Assembly: GCA_024362935.1 (NCBI GenBank)
Contig: JANCRA010000168.1
Span: 310,001 to 374,000, forward strand
Source of the DNA: Setophaga petechia
Lineage: Eukaryota; Chordata; Aves; Passeriformes; Parulidae
Direction: 5' to 3'
DNA: 64,000 nucleotides
Below, in pieces: positions 40,650 through 52,019 of the stretch. A model generated the notes under the pieces. It had not been told where the DNA came from. It worked only from the letters and a program-made list of their open reading frames with translations, and made no database searches. Within the stretch, counting starts at the first letter, position 1. Each line of letters begins with the position of its first letter. The translations under genes were made by a program, and so were the position numbers.

Positions 40650-42240
40650 CCACTCACAGGGTCACTGGCTGGTGCAGAAGCAGCCACGGGCTTTGATGGG
40701 TGGTATGATTGCACTGTTTTGCTGGAATCCACTTGAGTCCTGTATCGGTAGAAATACACAAAAAACCCTTGCCCCATGTAATAAGCTCAAATGGTCCCTC
40801 TATTTTTCCTGATTCTAGATTTTTAATTAAACCTAGGGGGTGTTTCTTCAGTTTTGCTTTTTTATTGTTCTTGAAATGTCTGTAAATAGCTTCTGCAGAG
40901 CTATTCAAAAAGTTATAAACATACAAAGCCCTATTCAGCCTCCTCTGAGGTGTATGCTGGGCTCCCCCCCTTTTTGTGGATCTAAAATGTGTTTTAGAGT
41001 TTGATGTGTTCTTTCCACCATTCCCTGACCTGTAGGAGAGTAGGGAATACCAAATGTATGGTGAACACCCCAGTCATTTAAAAATGTGGTCAATTCTTGT
41101 GAAGCATATGAAGGACTATTACCAGTTTTAATTTCTTGAGGGACACCCAGTGAGGAAAATACTTGTGAAAAATGCTGGCAAACATGCTTAGCTGTTTCTC
41201 CTGTATGTACAGACGCAAAAACTGCTTTTGGAAATGTATCAATAGAGACATGGATATTTTTAAACTTCCCAAAGGAAGGGTACTTTGTGACATCTGTTTG
41301 TCATTTCTGCAAACTCTCCAACCCCCTTGGGTTGGTTGCCTCTGTAGAAGGGATAGGTTGAACTAGCTGGCAGTCAGGGCAAGCCCGTACAATGGCTTGT
41401 GCTTGCTCTAGGGAGATGTGAAAATCTCATCTGATCACCCGTGCATTTTGGTGAAAAAAGGCATGACTCAATTTAGCTTGTTCAACAATGTTAGGCAAGG
41501 GAGCTGCAGGAAGCACAGACGTGCAGCCTTTACTGTCTCCTGCAGCTCCCTCATCACACGCTGCTGATGCCAGTGCATCAGCTCCTGCATTCCCTTCTGC
41601 CAAAAATCCTGGGAGACCAGAGTGAGCTCTAATGGGAGCAACAAAGGAAGGATTAGTCCTGTGTAACAAAATTTGATCAAGACAGGTAAGCCAAAGACAC
41701 AAGTTGTCATTGCCAACATCTTTTAAAACAGACCCTTCAATTCTCTTACCAATGTTAGCAACATATGCAGAATCAGTGACTAAGTTAAAAGGTTCTGGGA
41801 AGAGCTGAAATGCTCTTACAACTGCAGCCAATTCAACAATCTGAGGAGAACCTTCAACCTTTTCAATGTCTTGTTCCCAGGATTTAGTGTTTTTATTTTG
41901 CCAGGTAACTACTGCCTTGTGTGTTTGTCCTGACCCATCGGTGAAGAGAATAACTGCATCTAAAGGTTCTTCACTGATAAGGGGTTTCTCTTTGTAGCAT
42001 AATTTAGCTTTGATCACTTTGTGTGCTGGATAAAGAATAGAGCAAACACCTGGAAAATCTAACAAGGCATACAGTAAATCTTCTGACTTTTGCATGGCCC
42101 AATCAAAATAGGATTTAATCATAGGTAAATAGATGATTTTAAATTCACAACCTGCTATGGCAAGAAGCCTTGCCCTGCCCTTAATGACAATTTGAGAAAT
42201 CATCTCTAAAGGTGTGAAAATTGTCTTTGGTGCACTGTGC
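40650..42240 (-). pseudogene. pol remnant of provirus E (RT end, RNase H, integrase)
   Basis: ORF 41427-42581 carries, after a non-pol N-terminus, an RT connection piece (KSYFDWAMQKSEDLL), RNase H with FTDGSGQ, VELAAV, VTDSAYV and GNAGADALAS (all four acidic positions), and the start of the integrase zinc domain (HAFFHQNARV). Then stops break the frame. Integrase core fragments follow at 40930-41427, including a KTGNSPSYAS stretch where Asp of the catalytic site is replaced by Gly, and the C-terminal GKGFLCISTDTGLKWIP domain (40654-40926). RT fingers/palm and protease are deleted. Confidence 0.8.
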
Positions 42241-42823
42241 AGGTCGGAGCCCCGCGGGGCTGGGCACGGGGCAGGCTGGGACGGCGGTGCCAGGGCCGGG
42301 CACGGGGCAGGCTGGGACGGCGGTGCCAGGGCTGGGAATGGGGCAGGCTGGGACGGCAGCGCCTGTCCCCGGCACAGGTAGAAGGGCAGCGGGATGGAGG
42401 ATTCGGGATCCGGCTCTGGGCCAGAGCAGCAGCAGTGTCTGTTCTCTTCCCCCCTTTGTTCTCTCCCTCTCTGGCGGCTGGAGAGGCCGAGGCTGCAGCT
42501 GCGGGGTTCAGGTGCAATGGGGGCGGGCGAGGGGCGCGGGGCGGGGGATTCACGACAAAGATTTCCACAAGGACTCGGCAAGCCGGGAGAAGTTCCGCTG
42601 CTGCTCTGTCACGCCGAGAGATGGCATTATACAATTTAACCCCCGCAGAGTCCCAAAGGTCTCTGGTATAGACGGCTTCAGAGTCAGCATTTGGGATATG
42701 AGTTCTAGTCCATTTTAAAAGCTTTCTGAGCTCTTGCTTAGGCAAGGTTTTTGAACTTGATGTCATTAGAGATTTTAAATGCTGATACACATCTGTCCAT
42801 GGAACAGACTTATTCTGCCCCAT
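42206..42823 (-). pseudogene. gag matrix of provirus E, fused by deletion to pol
   Basis: Starts MGQNKSVPWTDVYQHLK at 42823, a myristoylation-type matrix domain of class II retroviruses, then a Pro/Arg-rich region with a 36-bp tandem repeat. Near 42230 the sequence jumps to the RT end in a different frame, showing a deletion of capsid, nucleocapsid, protease and most of RT. Confidence 0.7.
42262..42370 (-). repeat. 36-bp tandem repeat, about 3 copies, in gag of E
   Basis: Units of GGGCACGGGGCAGGCTGGGA followed by CGGCGGTGCCAGGGC encode a 12-residue repeat (PSLPRARPWHRR) on the minus strand at the deletion junction. Confidence 0.85.
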
Positions 42824-43032
42824 TATTCCCGGTGCTCACCTGCTGCCCAGCTATGCAGCAGGCGCTGTACGCAGAGGCTCCGATCCAGGTACTGTCCAGC
42901 AGCAGCTCCTGTCCGGGCCCCAGTCACCCTCCTTCCAGGTGCCTGATCCTTGCGGCCGCTTCCTACTGAGTTCACCAGGAGGTCTCTTACTGCCAATAGG
43001 TCTGAGTTTGCCAACTAAAACATGGGCACCAC

Positions 43033-43682
43033 TGTAAGAGCCTGAATGAGAGATGTGGGACTCCAGGCAGCTCTCCAAAATGCAGTTTATTGTATCCAAG
43101 ATGTTACAGCAGTCCAGGGTCGTGGGTGACAGAGCCTGTGCCTACAGCTGTCAGCTCCAGCTGCACACAAGCCTGGAGACCCTTTAGCTTTGGTTACAGT
43201 GCATTACATACTCTTCTTTGCTGAGCTTTTAACACAGAACAACCAATCTACACCTTTACTTCTACCTATACCCTATCATAACTACTATAATTACTGTATT
43301 CAAGTTACTATACTCTAATCACTAAAAGTACATTACACTTTAAGCTAGAAGTTGTTTTTCAGTTTTCTTGCAGTGGAACATTCTGAGACCTTTTTACTAC
43401 TTGCAACTTTGCTGCCTTGTTTGCCTGTGCTATCTTTCTGCTTGGTAAAAACATCTGCTTATTTGAGGTGGGTTTATCCTTTGCTCTAAGCCATAAAAAC
43501 CCCTTCTAACTAACACACCGTTTGCCTCCTTGGTTAGCCAGTAAGACGGGATCAGCAATTCTTTTCTTCTATATCTCAACTGGCTTCCAACTCTATTCCT
43601 TCATCAGGTTCCACATTTAAAAATCTTTCTGCTAAGTACACACATGTGAGACTTTCTTGTCAAACTTTCGTCCTTCCCAAAA
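43033..43682 (-). repeat. 5' LTR of provirus E
   Basis: On the minus strand TGTTTTGGG/TTGGGAAGG... to GGCTCTTACA, about 650 bp, with AATAAA near 43085-43092. Next to it on the gag side TGGTGCCCATG (43022-43032) is the start of a primer site, weakly like elongator tRNA-Met; the assignment is uncertain. Confidence 0.75.
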
Positions 43683-43683
43683 C

Positions 43684-43850
43684 TGTCCCAGCATGATACC
43701 AGTATAACATCAATAGAAACCTAGAACTGTCCCAGTCACTCCCAGTACGATACCAGTATGATGTCAGTACAAACCCAGTACAGCCCCAGTCACTCCCAGG
43801 ACGATCCCAGTCCAATCCCAGTCCCTGGCACTGCTGGGATCCCCCAGCCC
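43684..43850. repeat. Short GTCCCAGT minisatellite
   Basis: Continuation of the intron-type repeat (CCAGTCACTCCCAGTACGATACCAGTATGAT). It flanks the promoter of paralogue 2 and matches the end of 31205-33640. Confidence 0.85.
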
Positions 43851-43899
43851 TGTGTGCGTTCCCCCCTGGCGGATGTGCCGAGAGGAGCCCCAAGGGCTG

Positions 43900-44374
43900 G
43901 CAGTGGCCAGGCAGAGTCCCCAGCAAGGCCCAGTTTGGATGTGCAGCCCCCAGTTTGCCCAGTTTGCCTCTCCTTTGGCCCGGGCCGGCTTCCCCCCGCC
44001 CGCAGCGGCTGGGAGCAGCCGAGAGCCCCGCGCTGCCCATCCCGACCTGTCCCAGCTCCACGGCCGCTCCTGCCCCGGTCTGCGAGGGCTGCGGGAACGG
44101 GGCACCGAGGGTGTGGCTGCTGCTGGGGGAGGAGGAGGAGGAGGGAGGGAAGGGCAGGGATGGAGGGGGAGGAGGAGGCGGGGTCAGGGGGGAGGAGGAG
44201 GGGGATGGATGGAAGAAGAGAAGGAGGTGGAGATAAGACAGAGGAGGAGTGGGAGGAGGAGGAAGAGGAGGGACAAAGGCTGATGAAGACTGAGTACAGG
44301 GGACCACGCGGTCGGTCGATCTCTGCCTGAATTCGCAGTCCCCACCTGTGGGATCATCGCCCCTCATCGCGCAG
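43900..44374 (+). promoter_or_regulatory. CpG-rich promoter and first exon of zinc-finger paralogue 2
   Basis: Copy of 30401-30708 with an expanded (GGA)n-rich stretch (44130-44280). Ends at a splice donor GCAG/GTGAGC after 44374. The ORFs over it on both strands are composition artefacts. Confidence 0.6.
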
Positions 44375-44603
44375 GTGAGCGGGGAGGGGGAGCTCGGCCC
44401 AGATATCCCGGGGGGTCCCTGGGTTGGGTTTTTGGGGGGATGTTTGGAGAATGAAGAAGTGCAAGGCTGAGCGGAAAAGGCCCCTCGGGGGGACATCGGG
44501 GGGGTGGCGGTGGCTGCTGTCGGGGACGGCCTGGGGGGATCTCCTTGCCCTTGCCTGTGGCACGGAGGCAAATCCCATCCTGTCCTTGTCCTTCCTCGCC
44601 CAG

Positions 44604-45274
44604 AGCAGGAGCTGAGCATGGAGAGCAGGGAGGACAAATGCCCGCGGCAGAACCTGGTGGAAGAGGCCGTTTGGAGCGGCTCCACGGCGCAGGAAGCCAC
44701 CGGGGAGGAAAAGGCCCGGAGATGCCGCACGAGGAGGGGCTGCAAACGCAGCTGGTAGGGATGTGAGGGGGAAAGAGCCAGCCTGGGCCGGGAAGGTGGC
44801 CGGAGATGGAGCCAGAGCTCGGAGCTGGTGCTCCATGAGCAGGGTCATGATGGGGAGAAGCCCCACACATGCGGGGAGTGTGGGAAGAACTTCAGGTGGA
44901 GCTCTGATCTGATCAGGCACCACAGGACCCACACTGGGGAACGGCCCTACAAGTGTGGGGAGTGTGGGAAGACGTTCAGGCAGAGCTCCAACCTGATCCA
45001 GCACCAGAACATCCACACTGGGGAACGGCCATACGAGTGTGATAAATGCAGGAAGAGTTTTCTGACCAGCTCCCGTCTCCTCCAGCACTATTGGATTCAC
45101 AGAGAAGAGAGGCCCTTTCAATGCCTCGACTGTGGGAAGGGATTAATTTACAACTTCAACTTCATCAGGCACCAGCGCATCCACACTGGGGAGAGGCCCT
45201 ACGAGTGTCCCCAGTGTGGGAAGAGCTTCTCCACCAGCTCTAACATGACCCGACACCAGCGGAGGCACCGGTAA
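44604..45274 (+). pseudogene. C2H2 zinc-finger paralogue 2, broken
   Basis: Last-exon copy of gene 1 after the same CTCGCCCAG acceptor. A nonsense codon TAG at 44756-44758 stands where gene 1 has CAG (SWQ). The 66-base ATG exon of gene 1 is absent between promoter and last exon. Downstream of the stop, 148 codons are open and hold five fingers ([10 protein letters not shown]..., through [10 protein letters not shown]...) with normal Cys and His residues, three fewer than gene 1. A truncated product from an internal start is possible but not expected. Confidence 0.75.
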
Positions 45275-45760
45275 GGGAAGCCCTGCGAGTGCCCCGAGTG
45301 CGGGAAGAGCTTCGTGCGCTGCTCCAGCTCCATCCCCCCCTGGAGGAGGCACTTTGGACACAGCCCTGGTCACTCACATTCCCTGTGATCCATGTTGGGA
45401 ACACACCTGGCTGCTTCTCCTTTTGGTTTGGCCTGATTTTTTTTCTCCATGTTTTTCCGCTCAAGAAGCCAAGAGGGATCAATCTGTCGCTTCCAAACCA
45501 TTCAAATCCCACTGAAAATAACTGAATTTTAACCCAAAAAGACTCAATCCCACCTCAGATTTCTTTTTCCCACTTCAAAAAACTCAATCCCAGGCCAAAC
45601 TCACACCATTCCACAGCCACCATGGTGAGATTGGTTTGGGAGGAGATTGGTAGAAGTGGGATTCCAATTTGGAGCAGTGGGATGGGGATTGTGTGGGGCT
45701 GGGTGTGTGGGATGTATTTGATAGCAAATAAAACTTTCAGAGTTACTGATTTCTGTCCCG
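45275..45760 (+). other. 3' UTR of zinc-finger paralogue 2
   Basis: Same post-stop finger remnant and CATGTTGGGAACACACCTGG phrase as gene 1. AATAAA near 45728. It forms the outer part of the left palindrome arm. Confidence 0.7.
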
Positions 45761-46541
45761 TTCATTTTCAGTCAGTTCTGTTTGTGGAGTGCCACCTTCT
45801 CAGCTGATTAAATTCCTGTAGAAGTCCCATTTTTTAAATCATCTAGCCTCTAAGAATTCAAAAACCAATATCCAAATAAAAGCATGCACACCCAATAAAT
45901 CTTTCAAAAATAATTTTAATTTAATAAATTTAATAAATTTAAATGTTTTAGTGTACTTAAGGACGTTATTAAAGTTTAATTGTTTGGTTTAAATGTCTGA
46001 GAAATTATAGTGGTATTTGGTTTCGTGTTCAGTATATTTGTAATATGAATTGTTTTACTAAGGTGTGTTAGATTGTATGTTAGTTTTTTTAGATATTTTC
46101 TATCTCAAGTATATTAAGTCATCGAGTTAAAACTTTCAAAAGTTATTTCTTGGTATATAATTTATTTATATTTATTGGTAATGTTATAGTAATAGTTATT
46201 GGTTATGGGATAGTAATAGTAATAGTTATGGGAGTATTGTAAGTAAGATTTGAAATTGCTGTATTTAATTTTCATTATAATTAATTCACTTTATTTTTTA
46301 TTTATTTATTTATTTATTTATTTATAATTTCTTTCTAATTTTTAAAAATGAGAGGAAGGAAGTTCAAGGGCAGGAACATTTTTTCCTGGCTGGGGACTGG
46401 AATTCCAGACCCTGGGAGTGTGTGCAGGACCACACAGACTGGGATCAAATATGGCCTGGGATCCTTTGGACTGGGACTGCACAGAGTGGGACCATATGGA
46501 TCAGGACCACACAGACAGGGAGCAACTATGGGCTGGGACCA

Positions 46542-47164
46542 TTTGTTAAAGTAACTTTGTTCTATGGTTTTTATTTCTGTTGTTCATTAAGCTCAGTGAA
46601 ATAGCTGCTTCTGTTAAACTGCCTGCTTGGATGGGATAACATCCAATGCACACAGGATGAGGACACCTGGATAGATCTGCCAACTATCAGCACTCCCCAT
46701 CTGAAGGCAGAGTGGACCAAGGCCCAAAAACTGGAGATGATAAAGACAAGTAGCCAAAACCACAGCCAAGAAACACACATGCTCTGAAAAGGCAGACCCA
46801 GGGAGGGGCCATGTAAAATCGTTCCTGGGATATGTAAAGTAGTTTATGGATATGCATGAGGGTCTATGAATATGCAACAGGCTGCTGTAAGGGGAAAGGT
46901 ATTTCAGGGGGATCCCCGAAGGTAACAGGGTGCTCCTGGCTTAGTGCCAAGATGCACCTGGCCATGATAACCTCCCTAGGATCCCAGTTCGTAGGATCCC
47001 AGTCGATCTAATTTCAGTCCAGGTGATCCCAGTCTCTGTGGTCCAGTCCATTCAGTCCCAGGCCATATTTGATCCCACTCCAGGCTATCCCAGTCTGGAG
47101 GGTTCTGATCCAGAGGATCCCAGTCCACGTGCTCCCAGTTCAGGTAATCCCAGTCCAGGTGATC
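46542..47164. other. Spacer of the inverted repeat
   Basis: Contains a non-repetitive block (46560-46975) with no gene recognised and a TCCCAGTCCAGGTGATCCCAG-type minisatellite (46980-47165). Confidence 0.5.
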
Positions 47165-47869
47165 CCAGCCCGTATTTGCTCCCAGTCTGTGTGATCCTGA
47201 TCCATATGGTCCCACTCTGTGCAGTCCCAGTCCAAAGGATCCCAGTCCATATTTGATCCCAGTCTGTGTGGTCCTGCACACACTCCTAGGGTCTGAAATT
47301 CCAATCCCCAGCCAGGAAAAAATGTTCCTGGCCTGGAACTCCTTCATGTCATCTTAAAAAATTAGAATGAGATTATATATAAATAAATAATAATTAAAAA
47401 ACAATTACAATGAAAATTAAATACAGTAATTTCAACTCTTACTTACAATACTCCCATAATGATTCAAGGAAAAAAACCAATAACTATTACTATAACATTA
47501 CCAATAAATATAAATAAATTATATACCAAGAAATAACTTTTGAAAGTTTTAACTCGATGACTTAATATACTTGACATAGAAAATATTTAAAAATACTAAT
47601 ATACAATCTAACACACCTTAGTAAAACAATTCAAATTACAAATATACTAAACACAAAGCCAAACACCACTATAATTTCTCAGACATTTAAACCAAACAAT
47701 TTAACTTTAATAACTTCCTTAAGTACTCTAAAACAATTAAAATTATTTTTGAAAGATGTATTGGGTGTGCATGGTTTTATTTGGATATTGGTTTTTGAAT
47801 TGTTAGAGGCTAGATGATTTAAAAATGAGACTTTTATAGGAATTTAATCAGCTGAGAAGGTGACACTCC

Positions 47870-48460
47870 ACAAACAGAACTGACTGAAAATGAACGGGAC
47901 AGAAATCAGTAACTCTGAAAGTTTTATTTGCTATCAAACACATCCCACACACCCAGCCCCACACAATCCCCATCCCACCACTCCAAACTGGGATCCCACA
48001 TCTACCAATCCCCTTCAAACCCCATCTCACCGTGGTGGCTGAGGAATTGAGGGAGTTTGGCCTGGGATTGAGTTTTTCCGAGGTGTGAACAGGCAATCTG
48101 AGAGGGGTTTGAACCTTTATGGGTTAAAATTCATTTATTTCAAATAGGATTTGGGTGGTTTTGAGGTGACAGATGAATCCCTCTTGGCTTTTGGAGTGCA
48201 AAGAGATGGAGAAGAAAAAAAAATTAAGGTGAAACCAAAAGTAGAAGCAGCCAGGTGTGTTCCCAACATGGATCACAGTGAATGTGGCTCACCAGGGCTG
48301 TGCCCAAAGTGCCTCCTCCAGTGGGGGATGGAGCTGGAGCAGCGCACGAAGCTCTTCCCGCACTCGGGGCACTCGCAGGGCTTCCCTTACCGGTGCCTCC
48401 GTTGGTGTTGGGTCAAGTGAGAGCTCTGTGAGAAGCTCTTCCCACACTGGGGACACTCGA
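47870..48460 (-). pseudogene. Zinc-finger paralogue 3, 3' fragment (minus)
   Basis: Minus-strand copy of the last finger ([23 protein letters not shown]), the shared TAA, the post-stop finger remnant and the 3' UTR with AATAAA near 47930. Upstream fingers are absent: at 48461 the sequence becomes unrelated. Non-functional fragment forming the right palindrome arm. Confidence 0.75.
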
Positions 48461-48489
48461 AGGCAGCCCCTGAATGCCTTGCTCCTGTG

Positions 48490-49160
48490 CTGAAAGTTCA
48501 CAGGCAAGGGAAAAATTGAATTAACCCTTTTGGTATCAGACCCAAGGCTTTGTGTGGGCAGGCAGAGGCAGGCAGGAGGCAGAGCTGTCAGCAAAGGAAG
48601 GGCCCAGCCAGGTGGGGCAGCCGGGGGATGCTGACAGCCTGCAGGGACAGAGGCGCAGGGCAGGGACACCGTGGGACAGCCTGGGCTGCACAGGGCACAG
48701 GGATGGGCAGCAGCTGCAAGACAGCCCTGCCAGAGCCAGCTTGGGCAGCACTTTGGCCATGGCTGCTGGGCCTGGGCCTGAGGCCACCAGGGGACAAGTG
48801 ACTCTTGCAGGCCTGGGGCCTCATTGCCTCCTTGTCCCTGCTCAGCAGCCTGGCAGGGGCCGCCCCGTACTCCTGCCCTTGGCATTGCCCATCCCCACAT
48901 GCCAGTGCCCATCCCGGGAAGAGCCCTGAGCAAGGAGGGAGGGACAGGATCTGCCTGGCCAGGGGCTGGGGCTCAGGCCTTGGCCCTTTGCATTCCTGAA
49001 ACACATCCAGGTTTGCTCAGCACCAGAGACACCTTTCCCTTGCTTGTCCCCAGCTGCCATCACTGCCTGCAGTGTTCTGCTCTCCCTGGGGACACTTTTT
49101 CAGTTGTGTCCCTGACAGGGATCTCTTCAAAGTCCAAGAAACTTCAGTGTTTAAAGGCAA
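48490..49160. other. Non-coding, includes a dispersed repeat
   Basis: GC-moderate sequence with ORFs on both strands but no domain. The part 49010-49150 (CACTGCCTGCAGTGTTCTGC, GGGGACACTTTTTCAGT, AGAAACTT) matches in reverse 61020-61150, so it is a dispersed repeat. Confidence 0.5.
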
Positions 49161-49164
49161 CTGA

Positions 49165-49620
49165 GTTCTTGAGGGTTCTGTGACATCACTGAGGAAATTC
49201 CAACATCACAGAGCTGGCTGTGTTGTCACAAAGTAGGCTGTGAGGCTATAGAGCAGACTCTGCCATCATAGGGGGCAGCTCTGTGGCATCAGAGAATGGC
49301 TTGTGACATCACTGGGTGGCTGTGTGACGTCACAGAGCAAACCATGACATCACAGAACCAAAAATGACATCACATGGTGACTTTGTGGCATCACAGTGTC
49401 TGCTGTGACATCACAGAGCAGCTGTAGTGCATCACATTGTGACATCTCAGGAGGCTGTTTGACATCACAAGAGGTTGTATGACATCTTGGGAGGCTGTGT
49501 GACATCATGGGGGGGTGTGTGAAATCATATGGGGGGGTGTATGACAACACAAGGGGCTGTTTGACATCTCAGGGGCTGTGTGACATCCCAGGGGCTGTGT
49601 GAGGTCACTGGGGAGGTCAC
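49165..49620. repeat. Minisatellite of TGACATCA(CAG) units
   Basis: Degenerate 20-28 bp units such as GCTGTGTGACATCACAGAG; at least eight TGACATCA-type words and one perfect CRE palindrome TGACGTCA at about 49325. The inverted relative lies at 55150-55410. Confidence 0.85.
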
Positions 49621-49870
49621 TCTGCCCCAGCCCCCCTCACAGCTCCCCCCAGAGCAGTCCAACCCTGCTCGTGCACAGAGGGGTCCCCTGTCCCCCCGGG
49701 TCCCCCCGCCCCCGGCCCCGCAGCCTCCTCCAGAGGATGTTCCACGAGATCGACCCCAGAGCCTGACACGGGGACGGGGGGCCGGGGCCCTGGGGGTGCC
49801 ACAGGGGGACAGTGACCCCCCGGCAGCGTCCCCGTGTCCCCCAGAGCCAGAGCCTGGGCCAGGGCTCCTT
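49621..49870. repeat. Inverted copy of 54935-55140
   Basis: CCCCAGAGCCTGACACGGGGAC, CTCCAGAGGATGTTCCACGAG and CCCTGTCCCCCCGGG (with TCACAGCTCCCCC) match the reverse complement of 54935-55140. Together with the adjacent TGACATCA array it forms an inverted duplication with arms about 5 kb apart. Confidence 0.65.
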
Positions 49871-49877
49871 CACCCTG

Positions 49878-50420
49878 TTACGAACGAGGCCTTGAGAGCG
49901 CTGAAAAATCCCAGCAAGGGATCAGCAAGAACCCGATTTAATATTAAGGGACAGCAGTACAAAATTCCGTGGCAAGAGTCACTCTGCTCCAGATTGGACA
50001 CTTCAGGCACACCAAGGAAACAAAGCAACAACAAAACAAAACAAAATCGGGACAATCAGGCCACAAATTATTTGAGAACTGTCAGTGTATGTGTGACAAG
50101 AAGACAGCGAAGGCAAGGATAAAAGGAATATGGCCTAAAAGCTTAACAGACCTCACACTTAACAGGACTTAACTTATACCTTGACCTTAACTGATACCTT
50201 AAATTTCACAATTTAGCAAAAGAAGAGCACTTAACCGTACTTACCCTAACCTATAACCTATGACTTCGCAGTTTAACAGAGGAAAACATTTAACAATATT
50301 TAACTTAGCTAATAAATTATATTAAACATAACAACTTAGCAAAAGAACAACTCTTTGAAGCATTTAACTTAGCTCAGACATCATGACTTAACCTCACTTC
50401 CAGGCCTCACTTACTCAGCT
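49878..50420 (-). repeat. LTR-like AT-rich element (probably minus)
   Basis: Begins TGTTACGAACGAGG; a reverse polyadenylation-like TTTAATATTAA lies about 60 bp in; the interior has many ACTTAAC phrases. The right boundary is not clear. It interrupts GC-rich sequence sharply, as a solo LTR would. Confidence 0.45.
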
Positions 50421-50429
50421 ATCCAAGGC

Positions 50430-51055
50430 ACTCAAACCCCTCAGAGAGCAGCATTTGTGCCACATTTCCCCAGCACAGGCACTCCTGTGTGCACACAGAC
50501 ACAAAGAGTCAGTGCAAGGCACCTGTGTGTGAGAAATTCCCCTGAGGGCAGGAAATGCTCCCTGTGGATCCTTTGGCATCTCCCCAGCAGGTGAAGGGTT
50601 GAGCCTGGAGGAGTCGGGGGATCGGCCCAGGCTCCGTTGTTGTTGGGGATCCCTGAGTGCAGCAAACGGGAGAGTTCCCAGCTGGGAGAGGCCCCACTCA
50701 GAGGGAGTGGCTGGCCCAGGAGAGCTCCAAGGGCTCCTTTTGGAGCGCTGGGTGCAGGGCCCCAAGAGAGGGGCTTCAGTGCCAGCCATGGTTCATCCTG
50801 GCCGCACTTGGCACCAAGAGCTTTCTTTGGCAGTGTGAGAACAGGGATGTTGTGCCACGGAGGGAACAAAAACAGTTCCCAGGGCTGCTCCTGCAGAAAG
50901 CAGGAGCTGGTTGGGCAGCAGCAGTGGCTGGAGCAGACAGTGTTTGTGATGAGCTGCAGAGGAGCTGAGCCCAGGGACTGTTGGCCAAGGCCGAGCCCCA
51001 AGGAGCATTTCTCAGCTGGCAGGGTGGGCTGAGAAGGGGAGGGGGGAATGCAGCA
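50430..51055. other. Non-coding GC-moderate segment
   Basis: Overlapping ORFs of 60-240 codons on both strands without domains. No gene supported. Confidence 0.4.
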
Positions 51056-51059
51056 GCAC

Positions 51060-51995
51060 AGGGCCCATGGAACCAAGGGACCATTGTGACACTCTGGGAC
51101 CCTGTGAGACCAAGGGACCGTTGTGACACTGTGGGGCATTGTGAGACCAAGGGACCATTGTGACACTGTGGGGACTCATGGATTCATGGGGACCACTGTG
51201 ACATTGCTGGCCCTCAAGGAACCAAGGGGAGTGTACTGACTATGTGTGGCTCCATGGAATGTAGGAATCATTGTGTCACTGACAGGCCCCATCAAAAAAA
51301 GGGTCCATTTTGACACTGCGAGATCCCATGGAGCCAAAGGTCCCTTGTGACATTGCAGGGCCTCATGGAACCATGGAGACACCATTAAGACACTTCACAG
51401 CCTCATGGAACCAAGGACACCATTGTGATACTGAGGGGACTCATGGAATCATGGAGACCATTGTGACACTATGAGGCCCCATGGAATAAGGAAAGTATTG
51501 TGACACTGTGAGGCCTCATGAAACCAGTGAGACCATTGTGACCCTGTGGGAACCACAGAACCAAGAGGATCATTGTGATACTGTGGGTCCTCATGATACC
51601 AAGAGGCCTTTGTGACACTGCAGGGCTGCATGGAACCAAAGGTCCTTTGTGACATTGCAGGGCCTCATGTCATCAGTGGTCCATTGTGACACTGTGGAGC
51701 CAAAGGAGACCATTGTGACACTGGAAATGCCAAGGGTCCAAATGTCCATTGTGATATTGCAGGGCTCATGGAACAGAGGAGTCACATGACATTGTGGGGC
51801 CTGGGGAACCATGGAGAACATTGTGACACTGCAGGGCCTCATGGAATCATTGGGACCATTGTGACACTCTAGGACCCCATTAAACCAAGGGTCCATGGTG
51901 ACACTGCTGGACCCCTTGGAATCAAGTCACCATTAGGACACTGCGGGGCCCCATGGATCCAAGGCACCATTGTGACACTGTGGGGCCCCATAACA
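51060..51995. repeat. ~37-45 bp minisatellite (GACCATTGTGACACTGTGGGGCC)
   Basis: More than twenty degenerate units of the type ATGGAACCAAGGGGACCATTGTGACACTG. The same family recurs at 57590-58195. ORFs across it are artefacts. Confidence 0.9.
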
Positions 51996-52019
51996 TCAAG
52001 GGGACACAGAACGGGTCTG

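Larger units (their letters stand above)
38787..43682 (-). mobile_element. Provirus E, class II-like ERV (minus)
   Basis: Minus-strand order: 5' LTR (43033-43682), primer site, matrix, RT end, RNase H, integrase, env, purine tract GAATGGGGGAGA, then a 3' LTR (38787-39326) lacking its R-U5 end at solo LTR G. Most of gag, protease and RT is deleted. Pol is betaretrovirus-like while env TM resembles alpharetroviruses, as in avian class II ERVs. The LTRs differ at many sites, so it is fairly old. Confidence 0.8.
45202..48460. repeat. Large imperfect inverted repeat (palindrome)
   Basis: Left arm about 45202-46541, right arm about 47165-48460 in reverse complement, spacer about 620 bp. The arms share the last zinc finger, its 3' UTR with AATAAA, an AT-rich block of about 500 bp (45840-46345 vs 47350-47830) and the GGGCAGGAACAT...GGAATTCCAGACCC segment. 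Divergence and small indels are visible, so the duplication is not very recent. Confidence 0.85.

Noticed and set aside
43022..43032. Firm tRNA-Met assignment for the primer site of provirus E
   Set aside because: Only the first eight bases agree; the rest is too diverged.
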